Below are positions 1 to 7,797 of a stretch of 54,054 nt of DNA, piece after piece. The notes under the pieces are model-generated. The model was not told the origin of the DNA. It did no database searches and worked only from the letters and a program-made list of their open reading frames with translations. Position numbers and translations under genes: made by a program. Origin of the DNA: BM714 sp964484935 (GTDB lineage Bacteria > Bacillota > Clostridia > Peptostreptococcales > BM714); the NCBI GenBank assembly GCA_964484935.1, contig CAZAFW010000008.1, positions 1 to 54,054 of the forward strand, given 5' to 3'. Positions within the stretch are counted from its first letter, which is position 1. Every line of letters starts with the position of its first letter.

Positions 1-72
1 CTCTGCTCTCTTGCTGTTCAGTTTTCAAAGACCGCTATTTCACTTGCTTTGCGCCGTTTTCCTTTCGGCGAC
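1..72 (-). ncRNA. 5' leader of an rRNA operon (partial)
   Basis: This stretch lies downstream of the minus-strand rrn promoter. It carries the conserved pre-16S leader word (CTTTGAAAACTGAAC, about 17-32) and no open reading frame. The transcript continues past the left edge, so only the leader is seen. Confidence 0.65.
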
Positions 73-78
73 TCTGTT

Positions 79-107
79 ATAATATCATGGGCGCTTTGCC
101 TTGTCAA
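79..107 (-). promoter_or_regulatory. rRNA operon promoter (rrn P) reading out of the left edge
   Basis: On the minus strand a perfect TTGACA (107-102) is followed after 17 nt by TATTAT (84-79). A-rich tracts lie upstream at about 108-140, like an UP element. Downstream, minus-strand bases over 17-34 read TCTTTGAAAACTGAAC, the leader sequence commonly seen just before 16S rRNA genes in Clostridia. I infer that an rRNA operon starts beyond position 1; no rRNA gene body is visible here. Confidence 0.8.
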
Positions 108-136
108 CCGATTTTTGACTGTTTTCGGATTTTTGT

Positions 137-739
137 TTAAAGTCCTTTACTTGCCAAGCAAGCCTGGACTTCATTTTTTATATATGCCTTCAATTCTTTC
201 AGGTCGTCAAGATAAACCGGCCTAAGTGCCCTATTGTAAATGACTGCCGCAGGGTGGTACAAGGGAAAAACTCTAAATCCCATTCCCTCTTTTTCGTAGG
301 GACAGCCATGTACATCGCTTATTGCAAGAGCACCTTCTCCTGTTACTGCTCTAAGCGCCGTGTTTCCGAGAGTCACAACCAGCGATGGTCCTATCAGTTT
401 CAATTCTTCGTGAAGGCGGCCCGTAAAAAACATGAGTTCCTCTTTGTTGGGCGGACGGTTGTTTTTACGCCCGGTTCTGGAATTGATTTTATAGGGTCTT
501 GTCTTGACCACGTTTGTGATATAAATCTCTTTTCTTTCAAGCTCTACGACTTTGAGGAATTCATCCAAGTTTTTCCCTGCTTGACCAACAAACGGTCTTC
601 CAAGTTCCACTTCTTTGGAACCCGGGGCTTCTCCTACCAAAACCATCGCCGCCTCAATATTTCCTTCTCCGTGAACCACTGTGCCGTACTTGGATGTTTC
701 CATTTCCACTCTCAGTTTTTTTATTGCTTCTGTCTTCAT
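137..739 (-). CDS. Uracil-DNA glycosylase family 4-like protein, lacking Fe-S cysteines
   Basis: This is a 200-residue member of the uracil-DNA glycosylase superfamily, which removes uracil from DNA in base-excision repair. Motifs seen: the water-activating loop GEAPGSKE (about residue 36), PFVGQAGKNLDE, YITNVVKTRP and the distal HPAA. Classic family-4 enzymes bind a 4Fe-4S cluster through four cysteines; here the CxxC near the N-terminus and both central cysteines are absent (KTRP where KCRP is usual). The ATG at 739 is chosen over one at 799 because AGAGAGG precedes it at good spacing. A TATAAT at 793-788 (minus) could be its -10 box. Function as a true UDG is inferred from the motifs. Confidence 0.88.
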   Translation of the reverse strand: MKTEAIKKLRVEMETSKYGTVVHGEGNIEAAMVLVGEAPGSKEVELGRPFVGQAGKNLDEFLKVVELERKEIYITNVVKTRPYKINSRTGRKNNRPPNKEELMFFTGRLHEELKLIGPSLVVTLGNTALRAVTGEGALAISDVHGCPYEKEGMGFRVFPLYHPAAVIYNRALRPVYLDDLKELKAYIKNEVQACLASKGL

Positions 740-819
740 ATAAGAACCTCTCTTTCCGATCTGCGGCAATTCTAATCTACGTTTATTATTATACAACATT
801 TAAGCCCCTTTTTTACGCA

Positions 820-845
820 AAAAAAGATGCCGCAAGCGGCACCTC
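820..845 (-). terminator. Terminator of the amidohydrolase operon
   Basis: The inverted repeat TGCCGC-TT-GCGGCA (841-828) is followed on the minus strand by TCTTTTTTT. It lies 32 bases past the stop of the M20D gene ending at 877. Confidence 0.85.
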
Positions 846-876
846 AATAAGGGTATTTAATGGACTGTTTAGGTGT

Positions 877-2046
877 TCAACTATTTTGACCCAGGTATTC
901 GACCGCAAATCCAAAGTAGAGGGCTGTCCCATTTGCCAAACTTTCCTCGTTGATGTCGAATTTAGGATGATGGTGGGGATAGGATTGTCCCGCTTCTTCA
1001 TGGCCGCTGCCGACAAAGGCTATCGCTCCCGGTATCTTCCTAAGATAATATGCCATGTCTTCGCTTCCGGTCGTTTTATCCTGATAAACAAGATTCTCGG
1101 GGCCAACCACTTTTTCGGCTGCTGCTTTGACCGTATCTGCAACAAGGGGATCGTTTATTGTCGCAGGCATAGCCTCGACTATGGAAACCGCCGCCTCGGC
1201 CCTGTATGCTTTTGCTGTTTCATCGGCATACCTTTTTATCGCCTCGCCAGTTCTTTTTCTGCTCTCTTCGGAAAAACACCTGAAGGTTCCTTCCATGTGG
1301 GCCTTTTCGGGTATTACGTTGAATCTGGTTCCCGCCTTGAATTCTCCAAGTGTGAAAACAACCGATTCGAGCGGGCTTTTTTCCCTGCTGAGCATTGCTT
1401 GAGAATTCATAACAAAGGAAGATGCCACCACAATCGGGTCCACTGTTTGGTTTGGAAGTGATCCGTGCCCGCCTTTTCCTATAAAATCTATGAAAACGGC
1501 ATCCCCCGAAGCCATCCTCGGCCCGGGCTGGATGTTCATCTTGCCGGAGGGGATGTCATTCCAGAGATGAATTCCCATTATGGCGTCCACGCCTTCGAGC
1601 GCTCCGTCCTCTATCATAAGTTTGGCTCCGCCGGCTTTTTCCTCCGCCGGCTGGAAAAGCAGCTTAACCGAACCAGGCAATTCGCCCCGGATTTCCGCAA
1701 GCGCCTTTGCGGCGCCAAGAAGCATTGCGGCATGGCCGTCGTGGCCGCATGCATGCATTACCCCTTTATTGACCGATTTGTAAGGCACATCGTTTTCCTC
1801 TGTTACGGGCAGTGCGTCTATGTCAGCCCGGAGTGCTACAAGCGCTCCCGGAAGAGACCCTTTGACAAGTGCGACTACTCCCGTCTTGGCGCAAGGTTCC
1901 CAGGGTATGCCCATCTTGTCGAGTTCCTCTTTTATCCTCTTAGATGTTCTCTCTTCGTTCCAACTGAGCTCAGGATTCTTATGGAACTCCCTTCTCATTG
2001 AAACAACATATTCTTTCTGAGCCTGCAGAATTGATTTGTATTTCAT
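877..2046 (-). CDS. M20D family amidohydrolase (N-acyl amino acid hydrolase type), copy 1
   Basis: This 389-residue cytoplasmic metallohydrolase belongs to the M20D group (hippurate, IAA-amino acid and N-acetyl-amino acid deacylases). Metal-ligand motifs are present: ALRADIDALP, HACGHDGHAAM (about residue 100, cysteine ligand included), QPAEEKAGG and the C-terminal HHHPKFDI. The dimerisation domain lies roughly at 185-300 with GKGGHGSLP. AAAGGGGATGAAGG precedes the start. It is the last gene of a minus-strand cluster, 17 bp after the next M20D gene, and a terminator follows. It is clearly more diverged from the other two M20D copies than they are from each other. The substrate cannot be read from sequence. 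Confidence 0.93.
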   Translation of the reverse strand: MKYKSILQAQKEYVVSMRREFHKNPELSWNEERTSKRIKEELDKMGIPWEPCAKTGVVALVKGSLPGALVALRADIDALPVTEENDVPYKSVNKGVMHACGHDGHAAMLLGAAKALAEIRGELPGSVKLLFQPAEEKAGGAKLMIEDGALEGVDAIMGIHLWNDIPSGKMNIQPGPRMASGDAVFIDFIGKGGHGSLPNQTVDPIVVASSFVMNSQAMLSREKSPLESVVFTLGEFKAGTRFNVIPEKAHMEGTFRCFSEESRKRTGEAIKRYADETAKAYRAEAAVSIVEAMPATINDPLVADTVKAAAEKVVGPENLVYQDKTTGSEDMAYYLRKIPGAIAFVGSGHEEAGQSYPHHHPKFDINEESLANGTALYFGFAVEYLGQNS

Positions 2047-2062
2047 TGAACCTTCATCCCCT

Positions 2063-3226
2063 TTACTGATTTAAAAAATCCACTGCGTACTGCGCATACA
2101 AGGCCGCCGCAATTTCCAATGCGTCCTCGTCTATGTCGAATTTAGGGTGATGGTGAGGATAAAGCGGAATCTTTTCCTCGTTTTTTGTTCCGACAAAGGC
2201 AAACGCTCCGGGAGCCTCTTTAAGATAGAAGGAAAAATCTTCTCCTCCTGTTGTCTTTTCATAGCTGATCAAAGCTTCGGCGCCGGCAATTTTCTCCACT
2301 GCCTTTTCTCCAACAGCTGACATGGCAGGGTCGTTTATTGTCGGTAAAACAAGCTCCTTGTAGTCAAGCACAGCCTCGGCCCTGTAGCTTTCAGCGGTTT
2401 TTTCAACAACTCTCTTTATCTGTGATTCAAAGGTATCGTTTACTTCCATGCTGAAGCAGCGGGTTGTCCCTTCAAGATATGCCTCTCCCGCGAGTACGTT
2501 AAACCTGCTTCCTGCATTGAAAATCCCTATTGTCACCACAGCCGGATCAAGCGGACTTATTTCCCTGCTTACAAGAGACTGCAGATTGGTTACTATTGCA
2601 GAACCAACAACCACCGCGTCCACTCCCTGGTGGGGCATGGAACCGTGTCCGCCCTTTCCGGTGACATTTATGTTGAATATGCCTGCAGAAGCCATCCTTG
2701 GGCCAGCTTCCACGGACACCTTCCCTAGGGGGGCGTCATTCCAAAGGTGCATACCGAAAATGCCGTCGACACCTTCGAGCTCCCCTTCCTCTATAAGCCT
2801 CAGCGCCCCCTTGGCCGTTTCTTCGCCCGGCTGGAACAAAAGCTTGACTCTTCCATCGAATTCATGGGCTTTCTCTTTAAGTATTTTTGCCGCCGTCAAA
2901 AGACCGGCAGCGTGTCCGTCATGGCCGCAGCCATGCATGAATCCCGGATTTTGAGACTTGTAGGGCACTTCGTTTGTTTCCTGAAGGTCCAAAGCGTCGA
3001 TATCCGCTCTTAGCGCAATCGTCTTTCCCGGTCCTTTTCCTTCAACTATTCCCACAACACCGGTGCCTGCGGCTTTTTTGCATTTTATACCCATGGACTC
3101 GAGTTCCTCTATTATTCGATCTGATGTCCTGATCTCCTTCATGCTCGGTTCCGGGTGCATATGGAACTCTCTTCTGATTTTTACGGCATAAGGCTTGTAT
3201 TTTTTTGCCAGCTCTCTTATTGACAT
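2063..3226 (-). CDS. M20D family amidohydrolase, copy 2
   Basis: A 387-residue M20D deacylase/amidohydrolase with HGCGHDGHAAG (metal site, about residue 99), QPGEETAKGA, GKGGHGSMPHQG and the closing HHHPKFDIDEDALE. Its residues match the copy at 7798-8961 almost throughout, so the two are recent paralogues. The ATG at 3226 is preferred because GGGGGAGGCGGAG lies just before it. It overlaps the end of the upstream M20 hydrolase by 10 bp, implying translational coupling. The expected reaction is hydrolysis of an N-acyl or aryl amide of an amino acid; the exact substrate is unknown. Confidence 0.94.
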   Translation of the reverse strand: MSIRELAKKYKPYAVKIRREFHMHPEPSMKEIRTSDRIIEELESMGIKCKKAAGTGVVGIVEGKGPGKTIALRADIDALDLQETNEVPYKSQNPGFMHGCGHDGHAAGLLTAAKILKEKAHEFDGRVKLLFQPGEETAKGALRLIEEGELEGVDGIFGMHLWNDAPLGKVSVEAGPRMASAGIFNINVTGKGGHGSMPHQGVDAVVVGSAIVTNLQSLVSREISPLDPAVVTIGIFNAGSRFNVLAGEAYLEGTTRCFSMEVNDTFESQIKRVVEKTAESYRAEAVLDYKELVLPTINDPAMSAVGEKAVEKIAGAEALISYEKTTGGEDFSFYLKEAPGAFAFVGTKNEEKIPLYPHHHPKFDIDEDALEIAAALYAQYAVDFLNQ

Positions 3227-4464
3227 TGCTCCGCCTCCCCCAATTCTATTATTGTATGACAAATTACTTCTATTCCCTTTTGCAAATCCTCATAGTCGGT
3301 CCATTCCTCGGGGCAATGGCTCCTTCCGTCCCTGCTCGGGACAAAAACTAGTCCCGTCGGAGTTATTGCGGCCATTATCATTGCGTCGTGTCCCGCCCCA
3401 CTTGTCATTACCTTGTGTGAAAAACCTTTTTCAAAGGCCTTTTCCTTAAGCACCGACAATATTTCCGCATCCATGGTCACCGGATCCACCTTTAGAAGGT
3501 CTTCTATCTCAAAGGAAACTCCGCGTTTTTGAGAAACCTCCTGCAGCTTTCTTTCAACGGCAGCTCTGACCACCGCCATGCAATCAGCGCTTTTTGAACG
3601 TATGTCCACGGTCAACTCCACTTCCCCCGGCACAATGTTGGCAGCCCCCGGCTTGACATCCAAAACTCCAACCGTTGCAACGGTGCCTTGCCCCGCTTCA
3701 ACAGCATAAGACCCAATCTCGGAAATAAATTCAGAAGCCGCCCCCAGGGCGTCTTTCCGAAGATGCATGGGAGTCGTACCCGCATGGTCGGAACGTCCAA
3801 TGACTTTTACCCTGAATTCGGAAATTCCTACTATAAAATCCACAAGGCCAACGTCCGTCTTGCCGTTTTCAAGTACAGGGCCCTGCTCTATATGCAATTC
3901 TATAAAAGCTTTCAAGTCTTCCGACTTTCTTGCTGACTCGTCAATTTTATGCGGGTCAAAACCAAAGGCCTCGAAAGCCTCGGCCATTGAAATCCCATTC
4001 TTGTCTTTGTTTTTTTTCAGATCCTCATATGTCACTTTTCCCGTCATCGCCCGGCTTCCGAATACTCCAGCTCCAAATCGGCCGCCCTCTTCTTCTATCA
4101 TTCCGACAAATTCAACTGGATACTTTGTTTTTATGTTTTTTTCCTTGAGGACCCTCATTATTTCAAGCCCCATAACAATTCCGGCGGGGCCGTCGAAATT
4201 TCCACCGTTTTTAACTGAGTCGAAATGCGACCCTATCATTATTGCCGAAGCCTCGGGATCAGTCCCTTCCATTCTTCCAAAAATAGAGCCTGCCGAATCT
4301 TCGTATACTTTGAGTCCAAGCTTCTCAAGCTCGCCGCGCAAATATTCTCTTGCTCCGCGGTCGGCCTCTGTAAGAGAAAACCTTGTAAGCCCCTCTCCCG
4401 GAGATGAATTGAAGGCAGAAAGAGCTTCTATGTCTTTTCTTATTCGATCCAAACTGGTATCCAT
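3217..4464 (-). CDS. M20 Zn-hydrolase, N-carbamoyl-amino acid / allantoate amidohydrolase type
   Basis: A 415-residue member of the M20C/hydantoinase-carbamoylase group (HyuC/AmaB/AllC/beta-ureidopropionase). Metal and active-site motifs: GSHFDSV (about 78), GGNFDGPAGI, MIEEEGGRFG (about 122), ELHIEQGPVLE (about 190) and GAGHDAM near the C-terminus. The dimerisation insert is around 215-330 (GRSDHAGTTPM). These enzymes cleave N-carbamoyl amino acids or ureido acids to amino acid, CO2 and ammonia. Its coupling to two M20D deacylases and a transporter suggests a small catabolic route for N-blocked amino acids. Subfamily cannot be fixed, so no symbol is given. Confidence 0.92.
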   Translation of the reverse strand: MDTSLDRIRKDIEALSAFNSSPGEGLTRFSLTEADRGAREYLRGELEKLGLKVYEDSAGSIFGRMEGTDPEASAIMIGSHFDSVKNGGNFDGPAGIVMGLEIMRVLKEKNIKTKYPVEFVGMIEEEGGRFGAGVFGSRAMTGKVTYEDLKKNKDKNGISMAEAFEAFGFDPHKIDESARKSEDLKAFIELHIEQGPVLENGKTDVGLVDFIVGISEFRVKVIGRSDHAGTTPMHLRKDALGAASEFISEIGSYAVEAGQGTVATVGVLDVKPGAANIVPGEVELTVDIRSKSADCMAVVRAAVERKLQEVSQKRGVSFEIEDLLKVDPVTMDAEILSVLKEKAFEKGFSHKVMTSGAGHDAMIMAAITPTGLVFVPSRDGRSHCPEEWTDYEDLQKGIEVICHTIIELGEAEQCQ

Positions 4465-4573
4465 GACCTTCCCCCTCTATTGCTTATTCAACCGGGAAAT
4501 GGCACCTCCTTGACCAAAATACAAGCAGATGCCAAAAATGTTCCCGAATTCATTGATGTCTTTCGTTAATTTG

Positions 4574-5764
4574 TTACAGTAATTTTACAAATATGCCGGC
4601 AATTATTACCGAGGCAATAGTAACTGTCGTGAATCCTCCCACAAGCATCTTCGGAAGCATTTGATCCATGGCATAGTCTTCTTCTTCCTGTGTTTTTGTT
4701 GAAGCCTTGATTGCCTCTATTGTAAGTACATAGTCTGCGGGGAAGCCATAAAGGGCTGTCATGGCAATTGAGAATGCCATCTCTTTTGTTGATCCCAGAA
4801 GTTTTCCTGCAAGCATCGAAAGTATTCCCATTCCTGTCACTCCGAGAATTATTATTCCAAAGAGCGGAAGCGCGATTTTTGCAAGCATTTCCGGTGTCGC
4901 TTTTGAAAGTCCCGCAAAAATGAATGCCATCAGGACTGTCATAAGGAAACCAAAAGCATTGGCCTTTACAAGCGCCTTCTCTTCAAGCAAGCCGAATTCT
5001 CTTCCAATAACACCGAAGAGCAGGCAAACAACAAACTGGTTGAGGTGAAGCACAGGCGCTGCAAGGGTAGCCAAGTAAGCCACAAATCCCAATTTGAACA
5101 AAATGACATAAGGGGACTGGTATTTTTCAGGCACTGGCGGGAACTTCCAATGGCCGGCTTTTTCTTCAGCCGCCATAGCTCCAACCGATTTCTTCTCAGG
5201 CGAGAAGGAAACCTCTCCGCTTCTTACCTGGTCAGCCAATCTGCTTGCCTCTTTTTTCAAGAGAACTGCTGTAAGCGGATATCCGAAGAATCCCTGCATG
5301 ATGTACATGGCTGTAGCAAGCACTGCAATTGTGGGGAGACCCATTTCAGTGGCTGCCGTCGACATTAGAATAGATGCCACAACTCCACCGGTGAGAGGCG
5401 GCGTGGCGGCAACTACAGTCTGCCATCCAAAGAAAACTTTCCCAATAGTTAGAGTCATTGCGCAAATACCTACAATTCCCATCAGTGCTATTACGATAGT
5501 TCTCCATTGTCCCAACAATTCTTTCAAGCTCATCAGTGTTCCCATATGAGTTAGCAATAAGTACATCGAAACGTATACAACAGGTGTTGCAAATGAGCTT
5601 TGCGTAACAAGGTCAGCGGGTAGCACTGTCCAAAATCCAATAAGGAACAGAACCGCCGAAACGAAGACTGAAGGGATGAAAGCTTTTGTCTTCGTAGATA
5701 CAATTTCGCCAATCATCAGTATAAGCAAGACTATACTGAAAGCGGCAATTACATTTAAAACCAT
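4574..5764 (-). CDS. Polytopic membrane transporter of unrecognised family, copy A
   Basis: A 396-residue integral membrane protein with about ten to twelve hydrophobic segments. A short charged loop lies near residues 170-215 between two halves. Distinctive motifs are GFWTVLPADL (about 43), THMGTLMSLKELLGQW (about 72), ATPPLTGGVVASI (about 118) and a C-terminal YGFPADYVLT. The layout is reminiscent of GltS-like Na+/solute symporters, but I cannot assign a family. It is the promoter-proximal gene of the M20 hydrolase cluster, so it may import the hydrolase substrate or export a product. It is a clear paralogue of 6458-7669. AAGGAGG precedes the ATG. Confidence 0.85.
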   Translation of the reverse strand: MVLNVIAAFSIVLLILMIGEIVSTKTKAFIPSVFVSAVLFLIGFWTVLPADLVTQSSFATPVVYVSMYLLLTHMGTLMSLKELLGQWRTIVIALMGIVGICAMTLTIGKVFFGWQTVVAATPPLTGGVVASILMSTAATEMGLPTIAVLATAMYIMQGFFGYPLTAVLLKKEASRLADQVRSGEVSFSPEKKSVGAMAAEEKAGHWKFPPVPEKYQSPYVILFKLGFVAYLATLAAPVLHLNQFVVCLLFGVIGREFGLLEEKALVKANAFGFLMTVLMAFIFAGLSKATPEMLAKIALPLFGIIILGVTGMGILSMLAGKLLGSTKEMAFSIAMTALYGFPADYVLTIEAIKASTKTQEEEDYAMDQMLPKMLVGGFTTVTIASVIIAGIFVKLL

Positions 5765-5796
5765 GATAAATTCCTCCTTAACATTTTTAAATAATG

Positions 5797-5831
5797 GTTA
5801 AATTGTTTAATAAATAGTTTAACAATTTAAC
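5797..5831. promoter_or_regulatory. Large palindrome in the leader of transporter A (possible operator)
   Basis: A perfect 11-bp inverted repeat, GTTAAATTGTT (5797-5807) and AACAATTTAAC (5821-5831), is separated by 13 nt containing further TTTAA half-words. A second smaller palindrome, TTGGT-N6-ACCAA, lies at 5844-5859. Both are just upstream of the transporter A start. An operator or an AT-rich RNA hairpin is possible; the binder is unknown. Confidence 0.5.
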
Positions 5832-5859
5832 AAGAGGAATACATTGGTATTTACACCAA

Positions 5860-6457
5860 ATTCAAATTTTATTTTTTGTGACGTTTCCACATATGTCTGA
5901 TAATTTTGATAACTATGTAAAATTATGAGAACTATTTCAACACTAAATGTCTTTGCCTTGTATTTATTGCGTTAATTACCTTCCTTTGATGCGAAATATG
6001 CCGTAGCTTGAATGTTTTTACTTGTCTTAAATTCCATCGTGAGAAAATCGCATCAGCTTCTTTCTTCTCTCCTGCTCCAGTCGTATCTTAGCCTGCTAAT
6101 AACTTGTGATTATGATTCGGATGAATCTGCTAGACAATGTGCTTGCCCGATTATTGCAGTTGTTTGAATGGATACCCCGGAAAAATTACATGCTTTTACA
6201 GACTTGACTATCCCTATCCCTAAAGCAAAAACATCCGGGCTATAGTATATTATAAATTCATCACCTTTTATTTTCAAATGCGGTTTTTCTCTATTCGGAT
6301 TCATTGCTTAAGTTTTTCCGTCCAAATATTGCAATCCAACGAATTAATCTATTGCAAATTATTGGAAAATTGTGCTTTATTCTCTTTGAGGAAAAGCGCA
6401 ATTTCCAACCATCGGTTATTGGATAATCCCGCTCCTGCTTGTCCGATTTTTCCTTTA
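5860..6457. other. Intergenic stretch, largely featureless
   Basis: About 600 bp between the two amidohydrolase/transporter modules. It is AT-rich with no convincing terminator for the gene ending at 6458. The only sizeable reading frame is 6110-6304 (minus, 64 codons), with no recognisable family and no strong ribosome-binding site; it may be a remnant. I see no RNA gene here. Confidence 0.5.
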
Positions 6458-7669
6458 CTATAAAAATTTCGGGATCATCAATGCAAATGCACTCGCCACA
6501 AATACGGATGTGATTGTAACAGAAGTGAATCCACCTACAATCATGGACGGGAACATTTTGCTCATCAAGTAGTCTACTTCTTCCTCTGTTTCTCCCAGCG
6601 AGTTGCAAGTTGATTCCGTAATAATCGCATCGCACGGGAATCCGTACAGTGCAGTCAATGCGTTTGCGAAGGCAAGCGGAAAAGAAACATTGAGAATTTT
6701 GGCAGCAATAAAGGAGAATAGGCCCATTCCCGCAACACCTATAATGATCAAAATAATCATCGGCCCTATAAGAGAAGCCAACATGCTTATGGAGCAATCC
6801 TTAAGACCGTCGAAAACATACATCATTAATGCAAACATTACGATTCCATAGGAATTCGCCTTGTTGAGCGCACTTCTGTCGAGGAAACCAATCGTCGTAA
6901 AGAACACGCCCATTACCAATGCCCAAATAGCGCCGCTAACACCCGTCCAGGAACCAAGAACGCTGGCAATCCAGCCAACTAGACCCAATTTCCCTAAAAC
7001 AACTACTGCGCTGTTGTATCTTTCTGGAATTTGAGGTAATAATTTTTTTTCGTTCGGATCTACGTTTGCTACAGAAGATACACTGACAAGCGCCCTTCGC
7101 TCTTCTTCCGAAATGGATTCTTCTCCGGAACGTAATTTTTTCAAGAGACGCTTGCCCTCTTTTTGCAGGCATACAGCAGTAATGGGGTAACCTGCGAAAC
7201 CTTGAATACAATACATTGTAATTGCGAAAACCGAAGCAGTCACCAGCCCCGCCTCAGCGGCAGCCTTCTGCATTATGGTTGCCGCGACAATACCGCCAGT
7301 CAAAGGTGGCAAACCTGCAACAACCAAGAGTTTTGGCATAAACAAGGGACACAAGAAATATGCGATACTAATCATCCCGGCTAATCCGAAAAGACAGATT
7401 ACTATGGTTTTCCATTGCTCAATCAGTTGTTTCAAACTAATAACAGTTCCCATATGTACAATCAACAAATAAATGCCGATTGTGCTTCCAAACGGAATTA
7501 GAAAACTGTCACTGATCAAGTCATGAGGCAATACCGTCCAGTAACCAATCAACATAACCGCCGCTGTGACAAAGATTCCGGGAACCCATGCTTTTGTTCT
7601 TATGCTTACAAACTCACCAATAGCAAAGGCTATACAGCATACTGTAAATGCAAGTGCAAAATTATACAT
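6458..7669 (-). CDS. Polytopic membrane transporter of unrecognised family, copy B
   Basis: A 403-residue paralogue of the 4574-5764 transporter, colinear along its length. Shared motifs include GYWTVLPHDL, VHMGTVISLKQLIEQW, GLPPLTGGIVAATIM, QGFAGYPITAVCL and a C-terminal LYGFPCDAIIT. A charged cytoplasmic loop follows the fifth or sixth segment (about 170-220). It lies 128 bp downstream of an M20D amidohydrolase on the same strand, repeating the pairing in the other module with the order reversed. Transport of an amino acid derivative is inferred from context only. Confidence 0.85.
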   Translation of the reverse strand: MYNFALAFTVCCIAFAIGEFVSIRTKAWVPGIFVTAAVMLIGYWTVLPHDLISDSFLIPFGSTIGIYLLIVHMGTVISLKQLIEQWKTIVICLFGLAGMISIAYFLCPLFMPKLLVVAGLPPLTGGIVAATIMQKAAAEAGLVTASVFAITMYCIQGFAGYPITAVCLQKEGKRLLKKLRSGEESISEEERRALVSVSSVANVDPNEKKLLPQIPERYNSAVVVLGKLGLVGWIASVLGSWTGVSGAIWALVMGVFFTTIGFLDRSALNKANSYGIVMFALMMYVFDGLKDCSISMLASLIGPMIILIIIGVAGMGLFSFIAAKILNVSFPLAFANALTALYGFPCDAIITESTCNSLGETEEEVDYLMSKMFPSMIVGGFTSVTITSVFVASAFALMIPKFL

Positions 7670-7797
7670 AGTTTTTTCCTCCCTCTTTCTACTAGTAATT
7701 TTATTGTTTTAATTATTTGCGCCAATTCTTTTTTCTGTTCTTTGGATAAAAATTAGTCAAGTCCATAAAAGCATGTAATTTCACATAACAATTTATA

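Noticed and set aside
694..1461. 255-codon plus-strand frame
   Set aside because: It lies antisense to the UDG and M20D genes, has no ribosome-binding site, and translates to low-order Phe/Cys/Arg-rich sequence with no motif.
3767..4513. 248-codon plus-strand frame
   Set aside because: Antisense shadow of the carbamoylase-type hydrolase; Ser/Pro-rich translation and no start signals.
6291..6797. 168-codon minus-strand frame overlapping the end of transporter B
   Set aside because: Out of frame with a clearly conserved membrane protein; its own translation is Cys/Tyr/His-rich noise.
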